Shown here piece after piece: positions 30,383 to 39,120 of a DNA stretch of 64,000 nt. The notes below the pieces were generated by a model, which was not told where the DNA came from, did no database searches, and was given only the letters and a program-made list of their open reading frames with translations. This stretch comes from Pigmentiphaga sp. NML030171 (GTDB taxonomy: Bacteria > Pseudomonadota > Gammaproteobacteria > Burkholderiales > Burkholderiaceae_B). Where the stretch lies: positions 124,001 to 188,000 of the forward strand of contig NZ_NINX01000033.1 of the NCBI RefSeq assembly GCF_002188635.1, in the 5' to 3' direction. The position numbers and the translations under genes were made by a program. The first letter of the stretch is position 1; each line of letters begins with the position of its first letter.

Positions 30383-30841
30383 ATGTTCGAAATTCTCGTC
30401 TACCTCTTCGAGAACTACTACACGCCGGAAGCGTGCCCGGACCCGGAAACGCTGGCGCGCAAGCTTGCCGCCGCCGGCTTCGAAGACGATGAAATCGACG
30501 ACGCCCTGACCTGGCTGTCCGGGCTTGCCGAATCCACTCATCGTTGTGTCGATCTCGCCCTTGTTCCCAGTAGCGGCTGTCGTATCTACGCCGAGGCCGA
30601 GTATCGCCAGCTCGGATCGGAAGCGATCGGCTTCATCGCCTTCCTGGAGTCGGCGGGCGTGCTGTCGTCCCCCCTGCGCGAGATTGTGATCGACCGCGCC
30701 TTCGCGCTGGGCGAGGCCCCCGTGCCCCTGGACAAGCTGAAGATCATCGTCCTGATGGTGCTGTGGAGCCAGGAAACCGAGATCGACAACCTGATCCTGG
30801 AAGAACTGCTGGAAGACGGCAGCGCCCGGCAGCTGCATTAG
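30383..30841 (+). CDS. smg: Smg family protein
   Basis: A 152-residue acidic cytoplasmic protein of the Smg/DUF494 family, which usually sits next to dprA and topA/topB in proteobacteria. It opens MFEILVYLFENYY and contains the family segment DDEIDDALTWLSGLAE and the C-terminal LDKLKIIVLMVLWSQ. Role unknown; the conserved neighbourhood suggests a DNA-related function (inference). Confidence 0.93.
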   Translation: MFEILVYLFENYYTPEACPDPETLARKLAAAGFEDDEIDDALTWLSGLAESTHRCVDLALVPSSGCRIYAEAEYRQLGSEAIGFIAFLESAGVLSSPLREIVIDRAFALGEAPVPLDKLKIIVLMVLWSQETEIDNLILEELLEDGSARQLH

Positions 30842-30890
30842 CCCCCCTACGCGCTGACGCGTGCCCAGTATGGTGAGCCCCCAAGGGGGC
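30842..30890 (+). repeat. Degenerate trace of the dispersed repeat
   Basis: Directly after the smg stop: CCCCCCTACGCGCTGACGCG and then CCCCCAAGGGGGCCGGGGG. It keeps the C-run, the TACGCGC start and a C5/G5 hairpin but lacks the GGACCGGC hairpin. The placement next to a stop codon matches the better copies. Confidence 0.5.
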
Positions 30891-30981
30891 CGGGGGTTGT
30901 TTTCGATGGAAACAAGTCTTAATCCGGGGCGCTTCGAAAGGCGGAGCCGGCGTTTTTTGGCTTGGTGGGCATAGGCCCGAC

Positions 30982-31011
30982 TTGCGCTGCTTAAAAATCC
31001 CCCCGTATCAT
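30982..31011 (+). promoter_or_regulatory. Candidate sigma70 promoter for topB
   Basis: TTGCGC (30982-30987), an 18-bp spacer and TATCAT (31006-31011), about 50 bp before the topB ATG. It lies in a locally AT-richer stretch within the 222-bp smg-topB gap. Confidence 0.4.
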
Positions 31012-31063
31012 CCGGCGCTTTGACGCACTATTTGTTCGCGTCGGCTCCGTCAACTGGAAGTCA

Positions 31064-33715
31064 ATGGGCAAAACTCTGATCATCGCCGAGAAACCTTCGG
31101 TCGCGCTGGACATTTCCCGCGCGCTGGGCGGGTTCAAGCGCGAAGGCGATTATTTCGAAAGCGACGACTACGTGCTTTCGTCCAGCGTCGGGCACCTGCT
31201 CACCCTCGTGGCGCCCAACGATCCGGTCAAGGGCAAGTGGAGCTTCACCCATCTGCCGGTGATTCCTCCCGAGTTCGAGCTGGGGCCGGCCGACAAGCGC
31301 TCGGAAGAGCGCCTGCGCCTGCTGGTGCGGCTGATCAAGCGCAAGGACGTGGACGCCCTGATCAACGCCTGCGACGCGGGACGCGAAGGCGAGTTGATCT
31401 TCCGCTACATCGCCCAGTACGCAAAGACCAACAAGCCCATCAAGCGGCTGTGGCTGCAATCGATGACGCAGCAGGCCATCCGCGACGCCTTCGCCGACCT
31501 GCGCTCGGACGCCGCGCTGCAGCCACTGGAAGCCGCGGCGCGCTCGCGCGCCGAGGCCGACTGGCTGGTGGGCATCAACGGCACGCGGGCGATGACGGCC
31601 TTCAACAGCAAGGACGGCGGCTTCTTCAAGACCACGGTGGGCCGGGTGCAGACGCCCACGCTGGCCATCGTGTCCGAGCGCGAGGAGCGCATCCGCCAGT
31701 TCGTGCCGCGCGACTACTGGGAAGTGCGCGCGCAGTTCGTCGCCGCCGCCGGCCTGTACGAGGGCCGCTGGTTCGACCCCAAGCACGTCAAGGATCCGCA
31801 GGACCCCGAGAAGCGCGAATCGCGCCTGTGGAGCAAGGCCGCCGCCGAGTCGGTCGTGGCGGCCTGCCGCGAGCGCACGGGTTCGGTCACGGAAGAATCC
31901 AAGCCGTCCACCCAGTTGTCCGGACTGCTGTACGACCTGACCACGCTGCAACGCGAGGCCAACTCGCGCTTCGGCTTCTCGGCCAAGACCACGCTGGCGC
32001 TGGCCCAGACCCTGTACGAACGCCACAAGGCGCTGACCTACCCGCGTACCGACTCGCGCTACCTGCCCGAGGACTACCTGGGCACGGTGCGCCAGACCAT
32101 GCAGACGCTGGCCGCCAGCCGGCCCGGCTATGCGCCGTTCGCCTCGAAGATCCTGGACAGCGGCTGGGTCAAGCCCAATCGCCGCGTGTTCGACAACAAG
32201 AAGGTGTCGGACCACTTCGCCATCATCCCGACGCTGCAGGCACCGCGCGAGTTGAGCGAGGCCGAGGCCAAGCTGTACGACCTGGTGGTCAAGCGCTTCC
32301 TGGCGGTGTTCTTCCCGGCGGCCGAATTCCTGGTGACGACCCGGATCACCGAGGTCGCGGGCCACCATTTCAAGACCGAGGGCAAGGTCCTGGTCAATCC
32401 GGGCTGGATGGCCGTCTACGGCCGCGACGCGCAGGGCGAGGACGCCAACCTGGTGCCGGTCGCCCCTGGCGAGCAGGTGCGTACCGAGGAAGTCGAGGCC
32501 GTGGGCCTGGTGACCAAGCCGCCCGCCCGCTACACGGAAGCGACGCTGCTGTCGGCCATGGAAGGCGCGGGCAAGCTGGTCGACGACGAAGAGCTGCGCG
32601 AGGCCATGTCCGCGCGCGGCCTGGGTACGCCGGCCACGCGCGCGGGCATCATCGAAGGGCTGATCAACGAACTCTACCTGCGCCGCGAAGGCCGCGAGCT
32701 GGTGCCCACCGCCAAGGCGCGCCAGTTGATGACGCTGCTGTCGGGCCTGGACGTGGACGAGCTGACCTCGCCCGAGCTGACCGGCGAGTGGGAGCACAAG
32801 CTGTCGCAGATCGAACGCGGCCAGTTGGCGCGCGAGGCCTTCATGCGCGAGATCGCGCAGATGACCCAGGTCATCGTCAAGCGCGCGAAGGAATACGACC
32901 GCGACACCGTGCCTGGCGACTATGCCACCCTGACCACGCCGTGTCCGAAATGCGGCGCCGTGGTCAAGGAGAACTACCGGCGCTACGCCTGCACCGCCTG
33001 CGATTTCTCGATCAGCAAGCACCCGGGCGGGCGCACCTTCGAACTGCAGGAAGTCGAGGAATTGCTGGCCAAGCGCGAGATCGGCCCCCTGAACGGCTTC
33101 ATCAGCAAGATGGGCCGACCCTTCTCGGCCATCCTGCGCATCACCGACGACTACAAGCTGGAGTTCGACTTCGGCCAGGCCGACGAGGAATCCTCCGAAG
33201 CCGTGGACTTCTCCGGCCAGACGCCGGTGGGCCCGTGCCCGAAATGCGGCTCGAACGTGTTCGAACACGGCATGAGCTTCGTGTGCGAGAAGTCGGTCGG
33301 GCCGCAACGTTCGTGCGACTTCCGCTCGGGCAAGGTCATCCTCCAGCAGGAAATCACGGCCGAGCAGATGGCCAAGCTGCTGACCGAAGGACGCACCGAC
33401 CTGCTGCAGAACTTCGTCTCCAGCCGCACCAATCGCAAGTTCAAGGCCTTTCTGGTCCGGCAGCCCGATGGCAAGATAGGCTTCGAGTTCGAGCCGCGCC
33501 CCGCCAAGGGCGGCAAGGCGGGCGAGGATGCGCCGGCGGCCCGGAAGACGGCGGCAAAGAAAGCCGCCAGCCAGGACGAAGCCGTCGCGGCGCCGGCGAA
33601 GAAGGCCCCCGCCAAGAAGGCGGCGGCCAAGAAAGCCGCGCCGCGCAAGACCGCCGCCAAGAAAGCCCCCGCGAAGAAAACCGCCAGGAAGGCGGCCGCG
33701 AAGACCTCCAGCTGA
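31064..33715 (+). CDS. topB: DNA topoisomerase III with lysine-rich C-terminal tail
   Basis: An 883-residue type IA topoisomerase that passes and decatenates single strands. The Toprim domain is at the N-terminus (KTLIIAEKPSVALDI, acidic motif ACDAGREGELIFRY). The catalytic tyrosine is Tyr326 in ALTYPRTDSRYLP. Two zinc-ribbon-like units follow (CPKCGAVV and CTAC; CPKCGSNVF), and the last about 70 residues are a histone H1-like tail of repeated AKKA/APAKK units, far more basic than E. coli TopB. The SET-domain gene starts 14 bp after its stop. Confidence 0.96.
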   Translation: MGKTLIIAEKPSVALDISRALGGFKREGDYFESDDYVLSSSVGHLLTLVAPNDPVKGKWSFTHLPVIPPEFELGPADKRSEERLRLLVRLIKRKDVDALINACDAGREGELIFRYIAQYAKTNKPIKRLWLQSMTQQAIRDAFADLRSDAALQPLEAAARSRAEADWLVGINGTRAMTAFNSKDGGFFKTTVGRVQTPTLAIVSEREERIRQFVPRDYWEVRAQFVAAAGLYEGRWFDPKHVKDPQDPEKRESRLWSKAAAESVVAACRERTGSVTEESKPSTQLSGLLYDLTTLQREANSRFGFSAKTTLALAQTLYERHKALTYPRTDSRYLPEDYLGTVRQTMQTLAASRPGYAPFASKILDSGWVKPNRRVFDNKKVSDHFAIIPTLQAPRELSEAEAKLYDLVVKRFLAVFFPAAEFLVTTRITEVAGHHFKTEGKVLVNPGWMAVYGRDAQGEDANLVPVAPGEQVRTEEVEAVGLVTKPPARYTEATLLSAMEGAGKLVDDEELREAMSARGLGTPATRAGIIEGLINELYLRREGRELVPTAKARQLMTLLSGLDVDELTSPELTGEWEHKLSQIERGQLAREAFMREIAQMTQVIVKRAKEYDRDTVPGDYATLTTPCPKCGAVVKENYRRYACTACDFSISKHPGGRTFELQEVEELLAKREIGPLNGFISKMGRPFSAILRITDDYKLEFDFGQADEESSEAVDFSGQTPVGPCPKCGSNVFEHGMSFVCEKSVGPQRSCDFRSGKVILQQEITAEQMAKLLTEGRTDLLQNFVSSRTNRKFKAFLVRQPDGKIGFEFEPRPAKGGKAGEDAPAARKTAAKKAASQDEAVAAPAKKAPAKKAAAKKAAPRKTAAKKAPAKKTARKAAAKTSS

Positions 33716-33728
33716 GCCGTAGAGCCCA

Positions 33729-34289
33729 ATGACCGTCAAGAAGAAAACGCCCTCACGGGCGCGCAAGTCTCCTGTTGTCGAGCAGCCCGCCGAGGATCGC
33801 GTGGACGTCGATCCCGGCCCCGGCGGCAAGCCCTGGTATGTCGTGCGCCGCTCGCGGGTGCATGGAACCGGTGTGTTCGCGGCCCGCAAGATCCCCGCCG
33901 GCACCCGTGTCATCGAGTACGCGGGCGAACGCATCAGCGCGGCCGAAGCCGACCGCCGCCACCCGGTCAATCCCGAGGATCCGTACCACACCTTCTTCTT
34001 CGCGCTGGAAAGCGGCAAGGTGATCGACGGCGGCAGCCAGGGCAACGATGCGCGCTGGATCAACCACGCCTGCGAGCCCAACTGCGAAGCGGAGGAAACG
34101 GACGATGGCCGCGTCTTCATCGTCTCGCAGCATCCCATCGAACGCGGCGAAGAGCTCAATTATGACTACGGCCTGGTCATCGACGAGCGCATCACGCCGA
34201 CGTTGAAGAAGAACTATCAGTGCTTGTGCGGCGCCGACTCGTGCCGGGGCACGATGCTGGCGTTGAAGCGGCGCAAGAAGAAAGCCTGA
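33729..34289 (+). CDS. SET-domain protein lysine methyltransferase
   Basis: A 186-residue protein with a full SET domain: VVRRSRVHGTGVFAARKIPA (38-57, SAM-binding entry), RVIEYAGERIS (60-70), RWINHACEPNCE (109-120), GEELNYDYG (140-148, catalytic Tyr147), and a post-SET zinc motif CLCGADSC (Cys165, 167, 172; Cys119 in NC could be the fourth ligand). The N- and C-termini are short and lysine-rich. SET enzymes methylate lysines with SAM. Bacterial copies are patchy and often thought to be acquired from eukaryotes. It is in an apparent operon with topB, whose H1-like tail is an obvious candidate substrate (inference). Confidence 0.9.
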   Translation: MTVKKKTPSRARKSPVVEQPAEDRVDVDPGPGGKPWYVVRRSRVHGTGVFAARKIPAGTRVIEYAGERISAAEADRRHPVNPEDPYHTFFFALESGKVIDGGSQGNDARWINHACEPNCEAEETDDGRVFIVSQHPIERGEELNYDYGLVIDERITPTLKKNYQCLCGADSCRGTMLALKRRKKKA

Positions 34290-34297
34290 GGGCGGGA

Positions 34298-34320
34298 ACC
34301 GGGCGGCGGCGCCGCCCGGT
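34298..34320. terminator. Hairpin between converging genes
   Basis: Perfect 10-bp stem ACCGGGCGGC / GCCGCCCGGT with a GGC loop, filling the 39-bp gap between the converging SET gene (stop 34289) and glycine-zipper gene (stop 34329). No T-run, but position and stability suggest a two-way terminator. Confidence 0.5.
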
Positions 34321-34328
34321 CCGGCCGG

Positions 34329-35072
34329 TCAGTTGTAGTCGCCGACCCGCATCGCCTGGGAGTCGCCGCCGTTGCGGGACACTACCGAGCCGTTCACGAC
34401 GCGCACCGGATCGCCGCTGCGCCACGGATAGGCCGAGGCGCTATGGAAAGTGCGCACGCTGCCGTCGTCCATCCTGACGGTCATCTCGTACTGCGTCGAG
34501 CTGCGCACACGCTTCTCGACCTCGTTGCCCGCGTAGGCGCCGCCCAGGGCACCCAGCACCGTCAGCGCGGTACGGCCGCTGCCGCCACCGAACTGGTTGC
34601 CGACCACGCCGCCCACGACACCGCCGCCGACCGCGCCCAGGCCCGTTCCCTGGCCCTGGACCTGCACGGCGCGCACGCTCTCGACCGTTCCGCAGTTGCC
34701 GCAGGTGGCCGCCACCGGCCGCGCCGGTTCGCGATAGACCGGGGCAGGGCGGCTGGCGGCGCGCGTCGGCGCGGCACGCTCGGCCGCGGCCTGCTTCGCC
34801 GGAGCCGGCGCATGGGCCGAGGCCTTGCCGAAATCCCGGCCACCGGCCGGGGCGGACGCTTCGGTCAGCTCTTGCGTGGGGGCCGACTTGGCCAGCGGCG
34901 AGGGCAGCAGTCCGGTCAGGACGCCCACGCCGACGGCGGCCAGGACGATGATGCTGATGGCTGCGGCGGCCACCAGCGGATGCAGCGCGACGGCTCCCCG
35001 CATGCTGCGATGCGCGCGCGCGAAGGCGGCGTCGATGGGGATTCGGGAACCGGAAGAAGTACCGGAAAACAT
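34329..35072 (-). CDS. Glycine-zipper 2TM domain membrane protein
   Basis: A 247-residue envelope protein. One membrane helix lies near residues 34-58 (VAAAAISIIVLAAVGVGVL), followed by an Ala/Pro-rich stretch, a CGNCGTVESVRAVQVQGQG segment and a glycine zipper (GLGAVGGGVVGGVVGNQFGG, then ALGGAYAGNEVEKR) like the SlyB/Rick_17kDa family. The C-terminal domain YEMTVRMDDGSVRTFHSA is the usual partner. The start at 35072 has GGAGTG upstream. Likely structural, inner-membrane anchored and facing the periplasm. Confidence 0.82.
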   Translation of the reverse strand: MFSGTSSGSRIPIDAAFARAHRSMRGAVALHPLVAAAAISIIVLAAVGVGVLTGLLPSPLAKSAPTQELTEASAPAGGRDFGKASAHAPAPAKQAAAERAAPTRAASRPAPVYREPARPVAATCGNCGTVESVRAVQVQGQGTGLGAVGGGVVGGVVGNQFGGGSGRTALTVLGALGGAYAGNEVEKRVRSSTQYEMTVRMDDGSVRTFHSASAYPWRSGDPVRVVNGSVVSRNGGDSQAMRVGDYN

Positions 35073-35220
35073 GGCGTCACTCCGCTCGTAAGGTTCACGT
35101 AAGTTACCTCCAAGCGGCCTTCCATGTTGTTTCGGGGCGTGGCGGGATCTCGCGCTTTCTGTATCGGAATTGACCGAATGTTTCCGCCCCCGGCTGGCAA
35201 AGTCTGCCAGAATGGTCCGC

Positions 35221-35457
35221 ATGGAAATCACCCTGACCGAACTCGAGGACGCAATCAATTTCTGGCGCACGCGCAAGCCTTCGACGAGCGAAGCGTGCGT
35301 GCTGTGCGCCGAGGCCGCGGCGCTGGCGGGCCCCTATGCCGCCATGATCATGCATCACCTTCCCGCGCTGGACGAGGCGGCCATGCCCGAACCGGCGCGG
35401 GCGGCCCTCGCGGCCTGGCGGCAGGCGCGCCAGGCCGTGGCCCGGGTCAAAGGCTGA
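35221..35457 (+). CDS. DUF3717 family protein
   Basis: A 78-residue cytoplasmic protein: MEITLTELEDAINFWRTRKP then EACVLCAEAAALAGPYAAMI, the conserved core of a betaproteobacterial family of unknown function. A CVLC pair could bind metal (inference). The start is at the ATG 35221; the frame is open further upstream but not family-like. It overlaps the converging Nudix gene by 11 bp. Confidence 0.85.
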   Translation: MEITLTELEDAINFWRTRKPSTSEACVLCAEAAALAGPYAAMIMHHLPALDEAAMPEPARAALAAWRQARQAVARVKG

Positions 35458-36295
35458 CGCGGGCGGCTTCGGCCGGGGAAGCGACCAGGGATACGGGCGC
35501 GAACGCGCCCAGGCTGACCTTCATGGACAGCGCGGCCTCCAGCGTGAACGCACCGTCGGCCACCAGTTCCAGCACCTCTTCCGGCGATACCGTACGCAAG
35601 GCGACCACTTCGCCGTCCTGGTTCTCGGGCACGACCTCGGGCCCCAGGACGGTATCGACCACGGTCACGTGCTCGACCTGGTAGCCCTCGGGCAGAACCC
35701 GGCGCACGGTGAACTGGCCGCTGCGCCGGCCGTCCTTCAGGTGATGGGGCAACAGGCCGGCCTCTTCCCAGCTTTCCCTGAGCAGGGCCGATTCGGGGGT
35801 TTCCGCGGCGCTGACCAGCCCTCCCACGAGGGTATCCCACATTCCGGGATCGGTGGTCTTGGTGAACGACCGCTGGGCGATCCACAACTGCCCGCTGTCG
35901 GTCCAGGCGTTCAGGTGGACGGCATGGGTGGCGATGCCCAGGGGCCGCACGGATGCCCGCTCGATCACGCCCAGGACGGTGCCGTCCTCGGCCACCACGT
36001 CCAGCAGTTCGTTGCGCCAGCCGTTGAGCCGGCCGGCTTCGGAAAGCGCCGTGGCGACACGCGCCAGCAGCTCGCTGACGGCCTGGGCGCGCCCGGCCGA
36101 GGCCGGCGTGCCCGCCAGCTCGGGCAGCAGGTGCACCACGCCGGGTTCCAGCAGTATTTCGCCCGGAAAGGCGGCCAGCCAGCGCGGCACGTCGTGCGCC
36201 ACCCAGCCGCAATCATGGCCGGCAATGCGCAGTCGCAGGGAGTCCGGCGGGGGATCGACCTGAGCACGAGCCGATATGGAGTCGAATACGTTCAT
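35447..36295 (-). CDS. NUDIX hydrolase with DUF4743 domain
   Basis: A 282-residue protein. The N-terminal DUF4743 part (about 1-110) precedes a NUDIX domain with the signature GGLVSAAETPESALLRESWE followed by EAGL, giving G-x5-E-x7-R-E-x-x-E-E-x-G. The pairing is that of thiamine-pyrophosphate/nucleotide-type pyrophosphatases related to yeast YJR142W. The start at 36295 (MNVFDSISARAQ) gives the family length; upstream residues are not conserved in type. Confidence 0.88.
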   Translation of the reverse strand: MNVFDSISARAQVDPPPDSLRLRIAGHDCGWVAHDVPRWLAAFPGEILLEPGVVHLLPELAGTPASAGRAQAVSELLARVATALSEAGRLNGWRNELLDVVAEDGTVLGVIERASVRPLGIATHAVHLNAWTDSGQLWIAQRSFTKTTDPGMWDTLVGGLVSAAETPESALLRESWEEAGLLPHHLKDGRRSGQFTVRRVLPEGYQVEHVTVVDTVLGPEVVPENQDGEVVALRTVSPEEVLELVADGAFTLEAALSMKVSLGAFAPVSLVASPAEAARVSL

Positions 36296-36443
36296 CCAGA
36301 TATCGTGAATATGCAACACAGCAAGCCCCCATTGTGCCGGAAGTCCGGATGGGACGCCCGGCACCCCGACGTAAGCGAAGGTGAACCCGGTTGCCTCGGG
36401 TAAGATGCCGGCGCTCGCACCGCCCCCAAGGAAGAGGAAGACC

Positions 36444-37436
36444 ATGACCGATCACCCCCGTATCTGCATCGTCGGCGCCGGAGCGATAGGCGGCCTCGTC
36501 GCCGGACGCCTGGCCCAGGCCGGCAACGACGTTTCGCTGCTGGCCCGCGGCCGCACGCTGGAAGCGCTGCGCCGGCACGGCCAACGGCTCGACTCGGCGG
36601 GCAAGCTCGTCGCCTCGCCGGTCCGGGCCAGCGACGACGCCCGGGCGCTGGGCCCGCAGGACGTCGTCGTCATCACCGTCAAGGCACCGGCCCTGCCGGA
36701 GATCGCACGGGCCATCCGTCCGCTGGTCGGCGCCGACACGGTCGTGATCCCGGCCTTGAACGGCATCCCCTGGTGGTTCTTCCTGGACGCCGGCCTGCCC
36801 CTGGGCGGCACGCGCCTGCGCAGCGTCGATCCGGACGGCGGCATCGAGGCCAGCCTGCCGGCGGACCAGGTGCTGGGCGCCGTGGTCTTCGCGTCGGCCT
36901 CGACCCCCGAGCCCGGCCTGACCCTGCACGCCTCGGGCAACCGCATCGTGCTGGGCGAGCCGAAGGGCGGGTCGAGCGAACGCGCCCGCGCCGTGGCCGG
37001 GCTGTTCACGCGGGCGGGCTTCGATGCCCCCGCCAGCGAGAACGTGCGCGCCGACATCTGGACCAAGCTGCTGGGCAATGCCTGCTTCAACCCCGCCAGC
37101 CTGCTGACGGGCGCCTATACCGACGACATGATCGACGATCCCCGCCTGCACGCCATGTTCGTGGCCATGATGGACGAGGCGCTGGCGCTGGGCACCCGGC
37201 TCGGGCTGCCGGCCCAGGTCGAGTCGCGCGACCGCATCGCCTTCACCCGGGGGCTGGGCCACATCAAAACGTCGATGCTGCAGGACGTGGAGGCGGGCCG
37301 GCCGGTGGAGATCGACAGCATCCTGGGCGCGCTGGTCGAGACCGCCGCGGCGGCCCGATTCTCCACGCCGACCCTGGATACCGTCTACGCGCTGGCGCGC
37401 ATGCGCGCCGCGGCCCTGGGGCTGTATCCGGCGTAG
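36444..37436 (+). CDS. 2-dehydropantoate 2-reductase family protein
   Basis: A 330-residue NADPH-dependent reductase of the ApbA/PanE family, which makes pantoate in coenzyme A synthesis; many paralogues reduce other 2-oxoacids. The Rossmann motif CIVGAGAIGGLVAGRLAQAG is at the N-terminus, the central VITVKAPALPEIARAI follows, and the C-terminal domain has the catalytic-region segments DIWTKLLGNACFNPASLLTG and IKTSMLQDVEAGRPVEIDS. GGAAGAGG lies before the ATG. Catabolic neighbours leave open whether it is the true PanE. Confidence 0.88.
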   Translation: MTDHPRICIVGAGAIGGLVAGRLAQAGNDVSLLARGRTLEALRRHGQRLDSAGKLVASPVRASDDARALGPQDVVVITVKAPALPEIARAIRPLVGADTVVIPALNGIPWWFFLDAGLPLGGTRLRSVDPDGGIEASLPADQVLGAVVFASASTPEPGLTLHASGNRIVLGEPKGGSSERARAVAGLFTRAGFDAPASENVRADIWTKLLGNACFNPASLLTGAYTDDMIDDPRLHAMFVAMMDEALALGTRLGLPAQVESRDRIAFTRGLGHIKTSMLQDVEAGRPVEIDSILGALVETAAAARFSTPTLDTVYALARMRAAALGLYPA

Positions 37437-37561
37437 CCGGCCCTTGCCCAACTTTTCTATAGGCGAAAAATACCAAAACATCGCTTGAACCCCAGCCGCC
37501 CGCGCCGCATCCTGCCACCCTAGATAGAGTAAGCACGGAGAGCCGGCGCACGGCGGCATGC

Positions 37562-38431
37562 ATGTCCATTTCCAGCGAAACCATCAGGTCGGTCACCTCG
37601 TCCTTGTACGAGTGGTCGCTGAAGAAAGTCCCGGACGACACCAAGCGGGTGCTGGCCCAGGCGCAGCAGCGCGAGACGGTCCAGCTCGGCAGGCAGACGC
37701 TGCGCATCATGCTCGAAAGCGCCGAGGCCGCCGAGTCCGAAAGCCACCTGGTCTGTTCGGACGTGGGCGTGCCCACCTACATGATCCGCGTGGGCACGGG
37801 CGTGAGTTTCGAAGGCAACGTACGCCAGGCCATCGTCGACGGCTTCGCCGACCTGGTCGCGCGCGCGGACCCGCCCATCCTGAAGATGGTGACCAATCCG
37901 CTGACCCTGCAACGCAGCTACGAGGGCAAGAACATGCCCCTGGTCACCTTCGACATGGTCGACGGCGCGGACTACATGGAGATCGTCTGCGCGCCCAAGG
38001 CCATGGGCACGGGCCGCTGGGAAGCCATCGAGACCTTCGTCTACCCGTCGCTGGAGACCATCGAGAAATACGTGCTCGATACCGTGCTCAAGGCCGGCTC
38101 GCAGCCCTGTCCGCCCATCGTCGTGGGCGTGGGCATAGGCGGCACCTTCGACTACGCGGCCAAGATGGCCAAGGAGTGCGTCCTGCGCCCCTTCGGCCAG
38201 ACCAATCCCGAGCCCGTCCTGGCGGCCATGGAACAGCGCCTGCTCAAGGCCATCAACGACACCGGCTTCGGGCCCATGGGCACGGGCGGCGACACCACCG
38301 CCATGGCGGTGCACATCGACTATTCGGCCAGCCACGGCTTCATGCCCGTGGCCGTGGCCTTCAACTGCTGGATCAACCGGCGCACCTGTGCCCGCATCTA
38401 CCAGGACGGCACGGTCGAACGCCTGGAATAG
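37562..38431 (+). CDS. Divergent class I fumarase-like hydratase, alpha subunit
   Basis: A 289-residue protein of the two-subunit fumarase/tartrate dehydratase alpha family. The cysteine that opens the [4Fe-4S] site is Cys65, but the usual CQDTG is CSDVG here (HLVCSDVGVPTYMI). The glycine-rich substrate segment reads APKAMGTGRWEAI instead of the common GGGSEN form. Other family features are kept: PPIVVGVGIGGTFDYAAKMA and GPMGTGGDTTAMAVHIDYSA. It is probably a hydratase for a substrate other than fumarate. It forms a pair with the beta subunit 20 bp downstream, and a Bug receptor follows. Confidence 0.82.
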   Translation: MSISSETIRSVTSSLYEWSLKKVPDDTKRVLAQAQQRETVQLGRQTLRIMLESAEAAESESHLVCSDVGVPTYMIRVGTGVSFEGNVRQAIVDGFADLVARADPPILKMVTNPLTLQRSYEGKNMPLVTFDMVDGADYMEIVCAPKAMGTGRWEAIETFVYPSLETIEKYVLDTVLKAGSQPCPPIVVGVGIGGTFDYAAKMAKECVLRPFGQTNPEPVLAAMEQRLLKAINDTGFGPMGTGGDTTAMAVHIDYSASHGFMPVAVAFNCWINRRTCARIYQDGTVERLE

Positions 38432-38451
38432 CGGCAACGGAGACGAGCATC

Positions 38452-39081
38452 GTGAATACCCATCGCCTGACCTTGCCGGCAAGCGCGGACGACATCGCCC
38501 GTATCCAGGCCGGCGACCTGGTCTACCTGACCGGCGACATCGTCGTCACCATCGGCCTACCTACGCACCAGCGCATGATCGACTACGCCCGCGAGGGCAA
38601 GCCGCTGCCGGTGGACGTGCACGGCGGCGCCTTCCTGCACCTGAGCTCGTACAACCGCGAGAGCGACACGCCCTCGGGCTACGAGGCCCTGTACATGAAC
38701 CCCACCACCAGCACGCGCTACGACGCGCTCATGCCGCCGCTGATCCGGGCCTACGGCCTGCGCATCGTGGGCGGCAAGGGCGGACTGGGCGAGGAAAGCG
38801 TGCAGGCCATGCGCGAGACGGGCTGCATCTACCTGTCCTTCCTGGGCGGCGGCTGCACGCTGCTGGCCCGCGCGATCCAGGAAGTGGTGTCCGTGCACTG
38901 GGAAGACTACATCTCGCAATTCCGCCTGGTGACCTTGCGCGTCAAGGACCTGGGCCCCGCCACGGTGGGCATCGACGCCCACGGCAACAGCCTCTACCGA
39001 CAGCTGCGCGAGAACGTGCAGCAGCGGCTGCCTGGCATTCTCGAAGAACTCGACCGGCACCGCGCGGATTCCACGCACTGA
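38452..39081 (+). CDS. Divergent class I fumarase-like hydratase, beta subunit
   Basis: A 209-residue partner of the preceding gene, starting at GTG 38452 with GGAGA 8 bases upstream. Family traces: GDLVYLTGDIVVTIGLPTHQ, VDVHGGAFLHLS (where fumarases have a GPF/GAF-type motif), NPTTSTRYDALMPPLI (in place of GPTTSxRMD) and VGGKGGLGEES. These swaps parallel those in the alpha subunit and again suggest altered substrate choice. The two subunits should form a heterodimer carrying one [4Fe-4S] cluster. Confidence 0.8.
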   Translation: MNTHRLTLPASADDIARIQAGDLVYLTGDIVVTIGLPTHQRMIDYAREGKPLPVDVHGGAFLHLSSYNRESDTPSGYEALYMNPTTSTRYDALMPPLIRAYGLRIVGGKGGLGEESVQAMRETGCIYLSFLGGGCTLLARAIQEVVSVHWEDYISQFRLVTLRVKDLGPATVGIDAHGNSLYRQLRENVQQRLPGILEELDRHRADSTH

Positions 39082-39120
39082 GTGCGGCAATCTTCTTCAT
39101 TACGACAGATCGGAGACCCC

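Noticed and set aside
33500-33715. DNA repeats at the end of topB as a separate repeat element or CRISPR-like array.
   Set aside because: The repetition is codon-level (AAG GCC GCC and so on) and encodes the lysine-rich tail in frame; units are irregular with no spacers.
31061-34159. A 1032-codon open frame on the minus strand opposite topB and the SET gene.
   Set aside because: Antisense shadow of two certain genes. Its pseudo-repeats (GGGFLGG and so on) mirror the lysine-rich tail of TopB.
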